Made by a program: the position numbers and the translations under genes
Notes under the pieces: model-generated
The model's database searches: none
What the model was told of the DNA's origin: nothing
The model's input: the letters and a program-made list of their open reading frames with translations, nothing else
Part shown: piece by piece, positions 38,317 to 47,277 of the stretch
How the letters are laid out: the number at the start of each line of letters is the position of its first letter
How positions within the stretch are numbered: the first letter of the stretch is position 1
Virus record (IMG/VR): IMGVR_UViG_3300046171_000349
Coordinates: 1 to 48,422 of that record
Direction: 5' to 3' (one strand)
DNA length: 48,422 bases
Source: a virus

Positions 38317-40311
38317 TCACTTGTTAAACTTGTTTAGATAGCGATCGAGGTTGTAGCCCCCGCCGACGTGAGACACGTACCCGTGCATATCGTTGTTAAT
38401 CTGATCGCGGACGCGCTGCGCCTTAATCCCGATAGGCTCATAAGGACTCGCAGACCGCGACATGCCGGGACGGTGGATATCCATACCGCTAAAAGGATCT
38501 GCCTTGCCTGCCCGGATGCGCGCGGGGCTGATGCGGTCCTCTGCAAGTTTACGCATGCCTTTCTTCTTATAAGTGAACCTCTTCTTCAAGGTTCTCTTCA
38601 TAGCGTCTCTTTCCGCTCTTGTAGGCCTACCGAAGCCTGCTCCTCTGCCTACAGCCCTTATATCGTTTAAGGCTTCTTCGCTAATTAAAGACGCGGCCTT
38701 GCTCTGTCCACCTCCGCCGAACGCTTTGTAAGCACCATAACCCGCGAGGCCCGCAGCGCCTAGCGCGCCTGCGCCGAGTAGCGCGCGACGGTTCTTAGCT
38801 AGGAAGCCTAGCTCTTTCTCGCCCGCTTCTGTTGCGGCCTTACGCGTTTGCTGTACCTGCATAGACTTAGTATTTGGTTGCTTAGACCCGCCGCGTTTCC
38901 TTGTCCCGTCCTCCCTAAAGGTCTGTCCCATAGTCCTTTCAGTGTTTTCTACGAACTGAGCGGCCTGAGTCCTCCAGTTTGCTCCCAACGTCTTTTCTAG
39001 ATTTCTAAGCTGCTCTGCTTCAAGCTTCTGTCCTCGGAAGTGTGCTTCAAGCCCTTCAAAAATTGCAGTTCTCTCGGCAGAATTGACTCTGATCTTATTC
39101 CGATTTAGGTATTTATTAAAGTTACTTCGAGCGTTATTAGTAAATGCCGATATTTCAGCCCTAGTAGCATCGCCCGCCGCGTTAAGAGCCTGTTGTTGAG
39201 ATTTAGCGTTAAGGCGTCCAGTCCTTTTCACTCTTGATGCGCTCTGCTCTTCTTTTATTCCTTTAAACTTGGCCTGCTGTTCGGCGGTAGCACTCGTAGT
39301 CGGAATATATTCCTTGTTTTTTGGGTCAAGTTGAGTTCTGCGCACAATCTCTTCGGCTGAAAGGTTTTGGTATTTAGGCAATACTGTGACTTTTTTTCCG
39401 CCGTGCTCGGCCGTGTGCACCTTAGCCTTATTTGCCTCTAGAGGATTATCCCGTCTGTAGTTAAGGAGCTCACCCGTCTCTGCGTTGGTAACTTTTTGAG
39501 TAGGGTCTTGGAGTTTAGCGTACAGATCTTTAACATTTTGTGGTGCTTTATCATCTAACGCGCCGAACTCCTGGGCAATGCGAGATCTAGATTTAGCAAT
39601 CGACTCATTACGCTTTGAGATCTGGTCAGCAGTCATCTCGACATTACCTCGTCGCGTTGTAACGTTCATCTTACCATCAGCCATACCAGACGTATCTACT
39701 TGAGCTTGTAGACCACCTAGTAGCGTCGGGCGGGACATCATCTGCTCCAATCTCACTGTTGTTGCGATTTTCTCTAACTCCCAAACAGGAATGTTGTAGT
39801 GCTCCGCCATCTTGACGAGCGCGCGCTGCTTCGCGTCTTGCAGACTAGACACCTTAACGACGTTGGTCTGCTCTCCGCCTCCACCGCCGAGCATCTTCGC
39901 GCCGCCGTAGAGCGCACCGAGTCCTACGAGACCCGCTGTACCGCCTACCGCGAACTTACGCCCCGTGGAGAGCTTACCGAACGCGTCGCCGAGGCCCACC
40001 GTTGAGCCGCCCTTGAGGTTCTTATAGAACGCGCCGAGTGTGTCCTCTGCAGCCTCTCCTGCAGCACCTGCCGCAGTAGTCTCCGCTTTTGCGATCTTCT
40101 CTTGGAGCAGCTCAAGCTCCGCGAGCTTCTCGTCAGTCGTGCCGAGGTCATCGAGGTTCGTCGCGACGAAGTTTAACGCGCTAGCTAACTTTGTGATCTC
40201 GTCTCCGCCGTAGGCGCTCGGGACGTCCTCGTAGCTGTCATAGCTAAAGGTCTCGTCCTGGAGCTCACCGTCGAGCGCGTCTTCGATCATGCTTCTTAGA
40301 TTACTGTTCAT
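38317..40311 (-). CDS. Large head-region protein with AT-rich insert and Gly-rich helices
   Basis: A 664-residue protein. Residues 1-100 are acidic and helical (EIT..LASALNFVATNLDDL). A Gly-rich hydrophobic helix follows (KFAVGGTAGLVGLGALYGGA, 119-138). ALVKMAEHYNIPVWELEKIA (163-182) is a K-x-A...GIPxxxLxK-type motif seen in large-phage virion proteins. Residues about 177-480 are Gln/Asn/Lys-rich and encoded by visibly AT-richer DNA than either flank. A second Gly-rich helix (ALLGAGALGAAGLAGYGAY, 511-529) and a basic C-terminus follow. Likely an internal or scaffold-associated head protein. Confidence 0.55.
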   Translation of the reverse strand: MNSNLRSMIEDALDGELQDETFSYDSYEDVPSAYGGDEITKLASALNFVATNLDDLGTTDEKLAELELLQEKIAKAETTAAGAAGEAAEDTLGAFYKNLKGGSTVGLGDAFGKLSTGRKFAVGGTAGLVGLGALYGGAKMLGGGGGEQTNVVKVSSLQDAKQRALVKMAEHYNIPVWELEKIATTVRLEQMMSRPTLLGGLQAQVDTSGMADGKMNVTTRRGNVEMTADQISKRNESIAKSRSRIAQEFGALDDKAPQNVKDLYAKLQDPTQKVTNAETGELLNYRRDNPLEANKAKVHTAEHGGKKVTVLPKYQNLSAEEIVRRTQLDPKNKEYIPTTSATAEQQAKFKGIKEEQSASRVKRTGRLNAKSQQQALNAAGDATRAEISAFTNNARSNFNKYLNRNKIRVNSAERTAIFEGLEAHFRGQKLEAEQLRNLEKTLGANWRTQAAQFVENTERTMGQTFREDGTRKRGGSKQPNTKSMQVQQTRKAATEAGEKELGFLAKNRRALLGAGALGAAGLAGYGAYKAFGGGGQSKAASLISEEALNDIRAVGRGAGFGRPTRAERDAMKRTLKKRFTYKKKGMRKLAEDRISPARIRAGKADPFSGMDIHRPGMSRSASPYEPIGIKAQRVRDQINNDMHGYVSHVGGGYNLDRYLNKFNK

Positions 40312-40312
40312 A

Positions 40313-40729
40313 CTAATACCTTCTCATGTTCATGTTCATAGGACCGCTCTGCGTCATAGACGGAGGCATGCCCTGACCCGCTTGTGTCAGCGGGTTAGGC
40401 ATATTTTGAGGTATACGCGGACTCATGCCCGTCTGCGCGACAGGGCCAGCGCCCGTGACCTGCATAGAAGGCGCTTGCATCGTAGCGCCCGACATAGGCG
40501 TGAATTGACGCGGCTGAACCCCGCTGATAGGCTTTGTCGCAAAAGGACTGCTATACCCTACAGGAGGATGAGGGTTGCCAGGCCTTATGTTCTTTAGCAT
40601 ATTAGGCGGCTTAGCCGCGCGTGTGGCGCCGGAGGGCATACGCATCGTCTTCGCGACTGCGTTAGCCCTCGCGATCTTAGTCAGCTCGTCTGTGAAAGAG
40701 CTCCATAAAACGTCTCGCCACACATGCAT
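40313..40729 (-). CDS. Pro/Met/Gln-rich virion-region protein
   Basis: A 138-residue protein. The first 30 residues are helical (DVLWSSFTDELTKIARANAV); the rest is a Pro/Met/Gln/Ser-rich, low-complexity chain ending MNMNMRRY, without a folded-domain signature. Low-complexity proteins of this kind are seen among head-associated products. Follows the acidic scaffold-like gene. Function unknown. Confidence 0.5.
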   Translation of the reverse strand: MHVWRDVLWSSFTDELTKIARANAVAKTMRMPSGATRAAKPPNMLKNIRPGNPHPPVGYSSPFATKPISGVQPRQFTPMSGATMQAPSMQVTGAGPVAQTGMSPRIPQNMPNPLTQAGQGMPPSMTQSGPMNMNMRRY

Positions 40730-40752
40730 ACCTCATCGTCCGCTAACGGCTC

Positions 40753-41964
40753 TTAAAAGCCGAGGTCTTCGAGGATGTCGTACGCTGCGTCGTCGAGCAT
40801 CTCGTTGTAGTCGATAAGATCCTCGTCACCCTCGTAGGTGTACGCCTCGCCCGGCTCAGGGAAGCTCGCGAGCTTAACTGACTCAGGGTAGGTCTCCTCG
40901 AAGGTCTCAGGGTCGATGCCGTTCTCGAGGAGGATCTCAGCGGCGCGAAGCTCCGCTTCCTTCGCGAACTCCCAGCCGTCAAGATCCTCTACCATCTCGA
41001 TGACAGGATCGTAAGAGCTCTTCTTGCTCATCGAACGAGAAGCGCCATAGCCCGCGAGGCCGAGACCGCCTGCTACGAGGCCAGCCTTACCCGCGCCGCG
41101 CATGTACGCTCCGCGCTGGACGCCTTGAAGCTCCTGCATCAAAGCCTTACGCTCAGCCGCTGTGATCTTCGTCTTGCCAAATAACTTATCAGCTGCTCTA
41201 CCAGCCGTCCCTTTCATTCCTCCACCCTTCATAGCGAGTGATCGGAACTCCTTGCGTAGTGCTCGACCATCAGTGCCCTTAAACCGTTCAGCGATCGCTT
41301 TACGCTGCGCGCGGAGATCTTTTGCGCTGACATCTTTAAGCTTGTCAGTGAATCCGTCGCGGAGGCCACTAACCGTCTTTCCGATACCCCTACCGGCCTT
41401 AATGTCGTAGTAACCTGTCCCGCGCCCGATAAGTGAGCGTAGCATATCACTTCGGCTGACACCCGCGTCGCGTTGTTTCCTGTAGAGAGAGTCATCGCCG
41501 CGGAAAAGACTCTGGTTCTCTCCGCGTCGTGTCAGACCTACTCGATCGCTGATGCGTCGATCCTTCATCTTAACATCAGCGGCCTCTTTTACGAGATCCC
41601 ACGCCTCTGCTTGCTTCTCTAATGCGTACTCTAAATCGTCGTACATGTCGTCTCCTTCTGTGAGGTAGTCCTGTTGTAGTTGGTGTGCGATCTTCATCTG
41701 CTCGTCCGCGTAGGCGTGAGCCATGACGCGTCCCATCTGGTCTGCCTCAGCGAGGCTCGGGTCAGTATACACGTCATCTGACGCGTCTGACAAGACGTAT
41801 GACGCGAACTTATCGAGCTCTGCGTCGTCCATCTCCGCGAGGTCGATACCCGCTTCGTCAGCGACGGCCTCTACGAGCTCGGCCTGAGCGGCCTTGATCA
41901 TATCATCGTCTTGCTGATCTTGCGGTTCAATCCCGTAGAGATCATTTAAGAGTTGGTCATCCAT
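40753..41964 (-). CDS. Acidic scaffold-like head protein with Gly-rich helix
   Basis: A 403-residue protein with strongly acidic ends (EPQDQQDDDMIKAAQAEL; GEAYTYEGDEDLIDYNEMLD) and a basic middle (about 140-290, DVSAKDLRAQRKAIAERFKG). One Gly-rich hydrophobic helix lies at 295-312 (GLVAGGLGLAGYGASRSM), followed by KKSSYDPVIEMVEDLDG. Charged helical chains near the protease are typical of scaffolding proteins, though the Gly-rich helix is not. Start ATG 41964 lies after GGAGACCAC. Confidence 0.55.
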   Translation of the reverse strand: MDDQLLNDLYGIEPQDQQDDDMIKAAQAELVEAVADEAGIDLAEMDDAELDKFASYVLSDASDDVYTDPSLAEADQMGRVMAHAYADEQMKIAHQLQQDYLTEGDDMYDDLEYALEKQAEAWDLVKEAADVKMKDRRISDRVGLTRRGENQSLFRGDDSLYRKQRDAGVSRSDMLRSLIGRGTGYYDIKAGRGIGKTVSGLRDGFTDKLKDVSAKDLRAQRKAIAERFKGTDGRALRKEFRSLAMKGGGMKGTAGRAADKLFGKTKITAAERKALMQELQGVQRGAYMRGAGKAGLVAGGLGLAGYGASRSMSKKSSYDPVIEMVEDLDGWEFAKEAELRAAEILLENGIDPETFEETYPESVKLASFPEPGEAYTYEGDEDLIDYNEMLDDAAYDILEDLGF

Positions 41965-42005
41965 TGTGGTCTCCGTCTCTGTGTTTGAGTTAAGAATATA
42001 TGAGG

Positions 42006-43874
42006 TCAGTTACATTTCGCAAGTAGACCTGAGAGATATTTAGTGATCTGAGGGTTCTTTTGTGCGAAGCACATCGCGAACTCAACAGGCGTCATACCAC
42101 AATGACACACAGACTCTCGGTACGCGGTGGCGAAGTATAACACAGGTAAGAGGCAGAGCGCCTCCATCATCCCGCTCGTGCTATTGTAATCACCGCCGCG
42201 CTCCTCGCGGATCATGTTCATGATCTCAGGAGTATGCATCGCGGTCTTCATTAACTCTTCAGACTCTAACGCAAGGTTCGTACGGTATGAGTCATACGCT
42301 GCGCTGATCTCGTCGAGTACGGGGTCGTCGACGTAGTGACCCTCCTTGACGAGAGGTCTCTTCTGTATGACCGCGACGCGACGTATCGCGACGGGTGTGA
42401 TCGAGCTGCGCTCTCTCAGGAGAGGCGCGATGAGGCTCATGATCGAACTGGGCGCTCTGCCTGACACGCTGATACGCATCATCCCTATGTTACCGGGAAT
42501 ACCCGGAGAGAAGACACGATTGCTAGATCGTAGGCTGTGCGCGAGGTCATGATCACCTCTCGACTTCAGGTATACTCGCTGAAACTCTTTAGGGCGCAAC
42601 GCGATACCCGCTGAGCCGAGCGCGCCGAGCGTAGAGGGTAGATCGCCTCTGCCCGCGAGCTGGTCGAGGATGTCATCAGGGATCATCGCCTCTCTACCTA
42701 CGCGCATGGGTACAGCGCGTCCCATCGGGAGAGAGTTAACGCGCTTGAAGATCTCTGAGATCTTCTCGGCCTCAGCCAGCTTTAAGCTCGACATCTTGCT
42801 CATGTCGACGCGCCTGTCTAAGAACACGTCAGGTAAGCCGTTGTCTCCGGCGTCGTGGTTAAGCGCGAGGATCCCGCTTCCGCGCGCGGTGACCTGCATA
42901 AACGGTGATTGGCTTCTGTCTGCGAGGAGGCTCCCTGCGTACATAGGCGGATTAGGCTGAACACCACGCTTACGCGCTGACTCTAGTTTACCGAACGTCA
43001 TCAGCTTAGGTGTGAGCTTCTTCTGCCTACTCACCTTTCGCTTAATACGCATGCGCGTATTCTTCTGTCGGATGCCTGTACCCTTACGCAGAGACTTGTT
43101 GAGACGCGTAGACGCGGTCTTCTCGATCTCACCGTAGTTAGACGGGACGAAGATGCCTGAACCGCTCGCGACCTTCTCTAACACAAAACTCGTTCGGTCA
43201 GCGCCGATGAACACAAAGCTGATGTCGAAGAAGCGCGGGTAGTGGTTGTACACGAAGACCTTACGACCATCGCGCATGATCTTACCTGGCATCTGTTGCA
43301 TGTGTACGCAGTACTCACTGCGGAACCTAGCCTTGTTCTCGCATATTGAGCACACGTCGTAAGGTACGCGACACCCCATAGAGGTCGCAGGGTACTCTCC
43401 GTCATGGATCTTCTGGAGGATATTCCTCCCCCCATTCCGCTCACACCGCTCATGATCGATCGCGACCACGAGCTCCACGCGCTTCATCTTGTGATTCAAT
43501 GTAGAGAGGATTACGTCGCCGTAAGACTTCGCGGGGTCCTTGTTTACGTGGTGAGCAAAAGAATGAGCGTTAAGAAAAGTCTTATACCCGTGGAGATACG
43601 GGTGAGGAGTACTCGAATGGTCATGACTGAGCCCCGCCCAAGGGAAGTGGTCGTTGTTGAGGTTAGGTCCGTAGAAATCACCCGCGCCCAACGCGAGTAT
43701 GTGGACGTAAGTCTTGTCCGGTTCAGGTTCGAGCATCTGCTTAAACTTAAGCACCTCTGGGTGTATGCCCGCGGTCTTCTCCATATCATCAAAAGGAGAA
43801 GACGGGTCGATCACACCCATAAGAGGCGCGCCGTCAGCGCTGAGGCTCGAGAATGTACTCTCTTTGTAAATCAA
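42006..43874 (-). CDS. Putative prohead (capsid-maturation) protease, large form
   Basis: A 622-residue protein at the position where myoviruses encode the prohead protease. The N-terminal ~230 residues hold VILSTLNHKMKRVELVVAID with candidate catalytic H128 and GEYPATSMGCRVPYD with candidate S165, fitting the His/Ser order of S78-type phage proteases (motif ...SxG). A zinc-type Cys group follows (VCSICEN, EYCVHM: C175, C178, C189). EKTAGI and EKTAST motifs recur. The C-terminal ~390 residues are basic then mixed and of unknown role; other large phages fuse the protease to scaffold-like parts. The catalytic call needs a structure or profile check. Confidence 0.5.
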   Translation of the reverse strand: MIYKESTFSSLSADGAPLMGVIDPSSPFDDMEKTAGIHPEVLKFKQMLEPEPDKTYVHILALGAGDFYGPNLNNDHFPWAGLSHDHSSTPHPYLHGYKTFLNAHSFAHHVNKDPAKSYGDVILSTLNHKMKRVELVVAIDHERCERNGGRNILQKIHDGEYPATSMGCRVPYDVCSICENKARFRSEYCVHMQQMPGKIMRDGRKVFVYNHYPRFFDISFVFIGADRTSFVLEKVASGSGIFVPSNYGEIEKTASTRLNKSLRKGTGIRQKNTRMRIKRKVSRQKKLTPKLMTFGKLESARKRGVQPNPPMYAGSLLADRSQSPFMQVTARGSGILALNHDAGDNGLPDVFLDRRVDMSKMSSLKLAEAEKISEIFKRVNSLPMGRAVPMRVGREAMIPDDILDQLAGRGDLPSTLGALGSAGIALRPKEFQRVYLKSRGDHDLAHSLRSSNRVFSPGIPGNIGMMRISVSGRAPSSIMSLIAPLLRERSSITPVAIRRVAVIQKRPLVKEGHYVDDPVLDEISAAYDSYRTNLALESEELMKTAMHTPEIMNMIREERGGDYNSTSGMMEALCLLPVLYFATAYRESVCHCGMTPVEFAMCFAQKNPQITKYLSGLLAKCN

Positions 43875-43885
43875 AACTAGCTCCC

Positions 43886-44512
43886 TTAGCTGCGAGGCTT
43901 CCTAGTGCCTTTACCCCCGCGCTTCCCTCGTGACTTACCGCTTGACTTACCTCCGGAGCTAGAAGGTCTACCTCTGATCTTGTAGCGCTCCTTGGCGACA
44001 CCTTCAGCGCCACGGGCCACACCTCCGCTGAGAACACCAACCGCGTCTCGCTCATGCTCTTGCAAGCCAGATCCGCCAGTGAGCTTGCTCACGTTAGAGA
44101 GCGCGCCGATGTCCATGTTGTTGCCGCGACGTAACGCATCTGCCATAACCTGAGAGCCGAGGAGTGGATCCTCAAGGACACGAGGCGCATGCATCGCTAG
44201 AGAGTTATATACGAGGTCAATGTCCCGCTTGCTATAGTTACGGATCTCTGGGTTAGCCCGCTTCATCTGCTCGATCAGCTTGTCCTTGTTAGCGCGGACT
44301 CGTGCGTTACGTAAACCCTGAACGGCCGCAGGAACACCATATGCAACAGCGGCGCCTGCCATAGACCCACCGAGCGTGTACATGAAGGCCTTACCGGCTT
44401 CACTCGCCGCCTCTTTTTCAAGGCTGTCGAGAATACTGTCGACGCGGTTATTAAGAGATCTACGCTGTGGCGCGTTGAGTCCATACTTCTTTGAGATAGA
44501 GAAACCGCCCAT
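43886..44512 (-). CDS. Virion-region protein with Gly-rich helix and basic tail
   Basis: A 208-residue protein. LEKEAASEAGKAFMYTLGGS (about 32-51) leads into a hydrophobic helix MAGAAVAYGVPAAVQGL (52-68). The centre is helical, and the last 40 residues are a Lys/Arg/Gly/Ser-rich disordered tail (KSSGKSRGKRGGKGTRK), typical of nucleic-acid or membrane-surface binding. It shares the K-x-A-S pattern of this module. The start overlaps the upstream stop by one base. Confidence 0.5.
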   Translation of the reverse strand: MGGFSISKKYGLNAPQRRSLNNRVDSILDSLEKEAASEAGKAFMYTLGGSMAGAAVAYGVPAAVQGLRNARVRANKDKLIEQMKRANPEIRNYSKRDIDLVYNSLAMHAPRVLEDPLLGSQVMADALRRGNNMDIGALSNVSKLTGGSGLQEHERDAVGVLSGGVARGAEGVAKERYKIRGRPSSSGGKSSGKSRGKRGGKGTRKPRS

Positions 44513-45309
44513 TATGACCTCCCTTGAATTTCGGATTCGAGCTTCTGCTTCTTTTTATTAAGCGCCAACAGCCCTCGCTTAAGACGGCTCGCCTCTTTGA
44601 TGTGACCCTCTACCCGAGTGTACTGCTGGCATATAGGATGATTGAGGTTTGGCGCGCGGCGGGAGAAATCCCCTCGACTCACAGAGCCCGGTATGTGACT
44701 CGCGACGACGTGCGCGACCTTATCAAAGACGTTATGGTCACGCGCTGCGTAACTCATCAGCTCCATAGGCGTAGTCGCGTTCTGAGAGGCGACGGCCGCG
44801 CTCTTGATCATACCCGCGAGCTTAGAGAGCTCATACTCTGACGTGCTATCAGCTCTGTTGAGATCCGCGGCGACGTGTTGGATCGCTGAACGAGTCGTGA
44901 CGAGTTCTCTGTTAAGGTAGTGATCGTAGTTAACGTCTACGTAGCTGCTAGACTTCTCCTCACCCTCGTGGTCGAAGATCGTAGGGTCGTCAGGCATGTT
45001 GTAGTTAGGCGCGCTGAGGTATGACTCGTCGATAGGCTCCGGTGCCTCGCTGCCCTTGTCTAATTGATTGTTCACGTAAAGAGGATCCGCGAGATCGAAG
45101 ACGACGTGCTTATCATCTCCGCCCTTAAACTTCTCCTCAAATGTGATCAAGTTCGCGTTCTCTAGAATACGCGTGACGTGATGCTCCGTGAGACCTGGCG
45201 TGTCTTGAACAGTCTTGACGACAGCATCCCCTAGAGGCATATCATGTTTTAAATGTAGATCTGCGGCGCTCTTCCCTAACTGGGCGAGCTGTTGCTTATC
45301 ATAAGCCAT
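44512..45309 (-). CDS. Hypothetical virion-region protein
   Basis: A 265-residue soluble protein: a helical N-terminus (LGKSAADLHLKHDMPLGDAV; LTEHHVTRILENANLITFEE), an acidic Pro/Tyr-rich middle, and a helical C-terminus ending RLKRGLLALNKKKQKLESEI. It lies just after the terminase in the direction of transcription, where a portal gene would often be, but it is too short and lacks portal features. Function unknown. Confidence 0.55.
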   Translation of the reverse strand: MAYDKQQLAQLGKSAADLHLKHDMPLGDAVVKTVQDTPGLTEHHVTRILENANLITFEEKFKGGDDKHVVFDLADPLYVNNQLDKGSEAPEPIDESYLSAPNYNMPDDPTIFDHEGEEKSSSYVDVNYDHYLNRELVTTRSAIQHVAADLNRADSTSEYELSKLAGMIKSAAVASQNATTPMELMSYAARDHNVFDKVAHVVASHIPGSVSRGDFSRRAPNLNHPICQQYTRVEGHIKEASRLKRGLLALNKKKQKLESEIQGRS

Positions 45310-45328
45310 ATAAACTCCACAAGGGCGT

Positions 45329-45952
45329 ATGGGGGGGTGTCTTTTGTCTCAGTATCTCACTCTACACGAAGTTACGCAACTCCTAGGCGTGAGCGCACGT
45401 ACCGTAAGAAGATACGTGAATAAAGGATTATTGACAAGATGGCATAATAAAGGACGCTGCGTGTTTATAGAGCACGAGGTCAATACACTCTCAGAATCTA
45501 AATCTAAAAAAGGATCACTAGGCGTCATATATGACAGAGTGGGCGCCCTTAACGCGAAGATGATGTCTCTTGACATACGCGTTCGGGTCTTAGAGTTAGC
45601 GCTAAGCTCTAGGCAGCCGGACGCACAATTAAAGCCTGATGATATCAAGATGGTCAAGGCAGAGATACGGCGAGTGTCCCGTAAGAAGTCCATCAGCTAC
45701 GACACACTCTGTGCGTGGAGCGAGGATTTACTCAGGCTGGACCGAAGCGCGTGCTCTAGGTTAGGGTTTAAACTCCTTAAGACGTTCGTAGAGAGGCTCA
45801 TCACAAAAGGCGAGGCGATGCCGGAAATACTAGTAGACCCTTCTCGGTTGATCACACTAGATAAGCTGCGTCTCTTCTCTGCCCGCCTTCAGGGATATGC
45901 GTCTACGACGTCTGCTTCTGCGGAACGATCACGTCAGGCCTCGGTACTTTAA
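45329..45952 (+). CDS. Helix-turn-helix DNA-binding protein
   Basis: A 207-residue protein. Residues about 8-50 are a MerR/excisionase-type HTH: YLTLHEVTQLLGVSARTVRR, YVNKGLLTRW and CVFIEHEV. The rest is helical and basic (DIKMVKAEIRRVSRKKSISY), perhaps for dimerisation. It is the only regulator-like rightward gene in the leftward virion module, overlapping the 3' end of the terminase by 50 bases and sharing its start region with the gene at 45309. The start is ATG 45329 or TTG 45344. It may control late transcription or oppose it. Confidence 0.7.
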   Translation: MGGCLLSQYLTLHEVTQLLGVSARTVRRYVNKGLLTRWHNKGRCVFIEHEVNTLSESKSKKGSLGVIYDRVGALNAKMMSLDIRVRVLELALSSRQPDAQLKPDDIKMVKAEIRRVSRKKSISYDTLCAWSEDLLRLDRSACSRLGFKLLKTFVERLITKGEAMPEILVDPSRLITLDKLRLFSARLQGYASTTSASAERSRQASVL

Positions 45953-46703
45953 TCGTCGAGACCATAAAAGCGAGCAAGAGCGCGTGGAACGTGTCATCTG
46001 CGACGCCTTTGCTCTTCTTGTACTCGTTGATGCGCCTCTCCTCTGAAAACTCCGAGAAGATGTTGAGCATGTCTGACGCGTAGGGGCGCTCAAAGTCCTC
46101 CCACGCGGGGAACGCGAACACGTCACGCCTGCGTATCCCATTAAACATATCAGACATCACCTCAGTCCTGTTGAGTAAGAAGCGCGCGAGACCTGCGTCC
46201 CACCTGACCTTACCGCTCGTGATCGTTGAGTACTGATACTTGAATACGCGCGTGGGCCCAAACTTACGGATCATCGCGTCATTCCTGTCGAAGCCGCCAC
46301 CATAGTCACAGCCTATGAGCTCGGGTCTCCAATGGTTAACTAAGGCATAAATACGCTCTAGCTGAATAGTCGGCTCTGACTCCGCGCCTTCAAACCTGTG
46401 GCAATACACGATCTGAAACTTACCTGAGACGTACTTACATATCACGGCGAGCGTGTATGTCTGCTCTCCTGTTCCCCAGTCGATCCCCATGAACGTTTGA
46501 ACACCCGCGAACGCTGAGTGAGAGTGTCTAAGACCGTCAGGGGTCAACCTCACGGTAGGGTTACAGTTATCTAATATATCTTGGCGAGTGAGCGGTCGTG
46601 TGCCTGAGTCATAAGACAATCCGAGGCACTCGTTGTAAAACTTAGCGCGCGTGTACATGAGCTGCTTGGAGAGTATATCGTCCCACTCGAGCCATGGTAC
46701 CAT
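45903..46703 (-). CDS. terL: Terminase large subunit, C-terminal nuclease part
   Basis: The nuclease half of the packaging motor subunit that cuts concatemeric DNA. RNase H-like acidic motifs: MGIDWGTGEQTY (D of motif I), ELIGCDYGGGFDRN (motif II) and GVADDTFHALLLAF (motif III). The upstream frame continues before the ATG at 46703 as WAGYRIPQIMVPW, so the ATG is internal and the true coding joins the middle part (46642-47277) by a +1 shift near 46735. Confidence 0.8.
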   Translation of the reverse strand: MVPWLEWDDILSKQLMYTRAKFYNECLGLSYDSGTRPLTRQDILDNCNPTVRLTPDGLRHSHSAFAGVQTFMGIDWGTGEQTYTLAVICKYVSGKFQIVYCHRFEGAESEPTIQLERIYALVNHWRPELIGCDYGGGFDRNDAMIRKFGPTRVFKYQYSTITSGKVRWDAGLARFLLNRTEVMSDMFNGIRRRDVFAFPAWEDFERPYASDMLNIFSEFSEERRINEYKKSKGVADDTFHALLLAFMVSTIKVPRPDVIVPQKQTS

Positions 46704-47277
46704 GATCTGAGGTATTCGATATCCGGCCCATAGGGTTAGGTACCCGCGGGTTAGGGTTCATGCTCGCCCATTGAGATTCTTCGTGCATGGCGTTCAGCGG
46801 CGCGTGGCACTTGTCGCAGATCAAACCTGTCTTCCCAATGTTATCTTCGTCGAGGATGTTCCAGTACCTATAGTCTCCGCCACCACATCTGTCGCACGGC
46901 ACAACCCACTCGTTTTGAGTGCTGTCCTCTGACCACAGAGACTCGATCGTGTTATCTAAAGACTTAGGCGTGCCTGCGTAGAGCTTAAACTTGAACGCGG
47001 AGTGAGACACGCACTCTTCAATAACGGGTACACTGTCTGTGTGTATGTCTTGAATCTCATCGATGCAGATCATGTCGGCGGGTATACCGCGCACGCGGTC
47101 TGCGTTGAGGAACGCGTAGCGCAAGACGATCTGACTGCGGTTGATGAACTTCTTTTGGAACACATTCTGCGCGAGCTTGTCTGTCGTCCCACGCCTTGAG
47201 TCGAACGCTCGTCTCGATAGGCTCCTTGATGCGGTCATTAGAAAACGTCTTAGACTGCTGGTTAGTCGGAGATACAT
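46642..47277 (-). CDS. terL: Terminase large subunit, middle part
   Basis: The centre of the terminase: TDKLAQNVFQKKFINRSQI, Walker B ADMICIDEIQDI, coupling motif-like AGTPKSLDNTIES, and a four-Cys zinc ribbon CDRCGG...CDKCHAP. True coding in this frame runs from about 47205 to about 46735; both ends continue in other frames by +1 offsets at GGG and CCC runs. The nominal start at 47277 is an artefact of the break. Confidence 0.75.
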   Translation of the reverse strand: MYLRLTSSLRRFLMTASRSLSRRAFDSRRGTTDKLAQNVFQKKFINRSQIVLRYAFLNADRVRGIPADMICIDEIQDIHTDSVPVIEECVSHSAFKFKLYAGTPKSLDNTIESLWSEDSTQNEWVVPCDRCGGGDYRYWNILDEDNIGKTGLICDKCHAPLNAMHEESQWASMNPNPRVPNPMGRISNTSDHGTMARVGRYTLQAAHVHAR

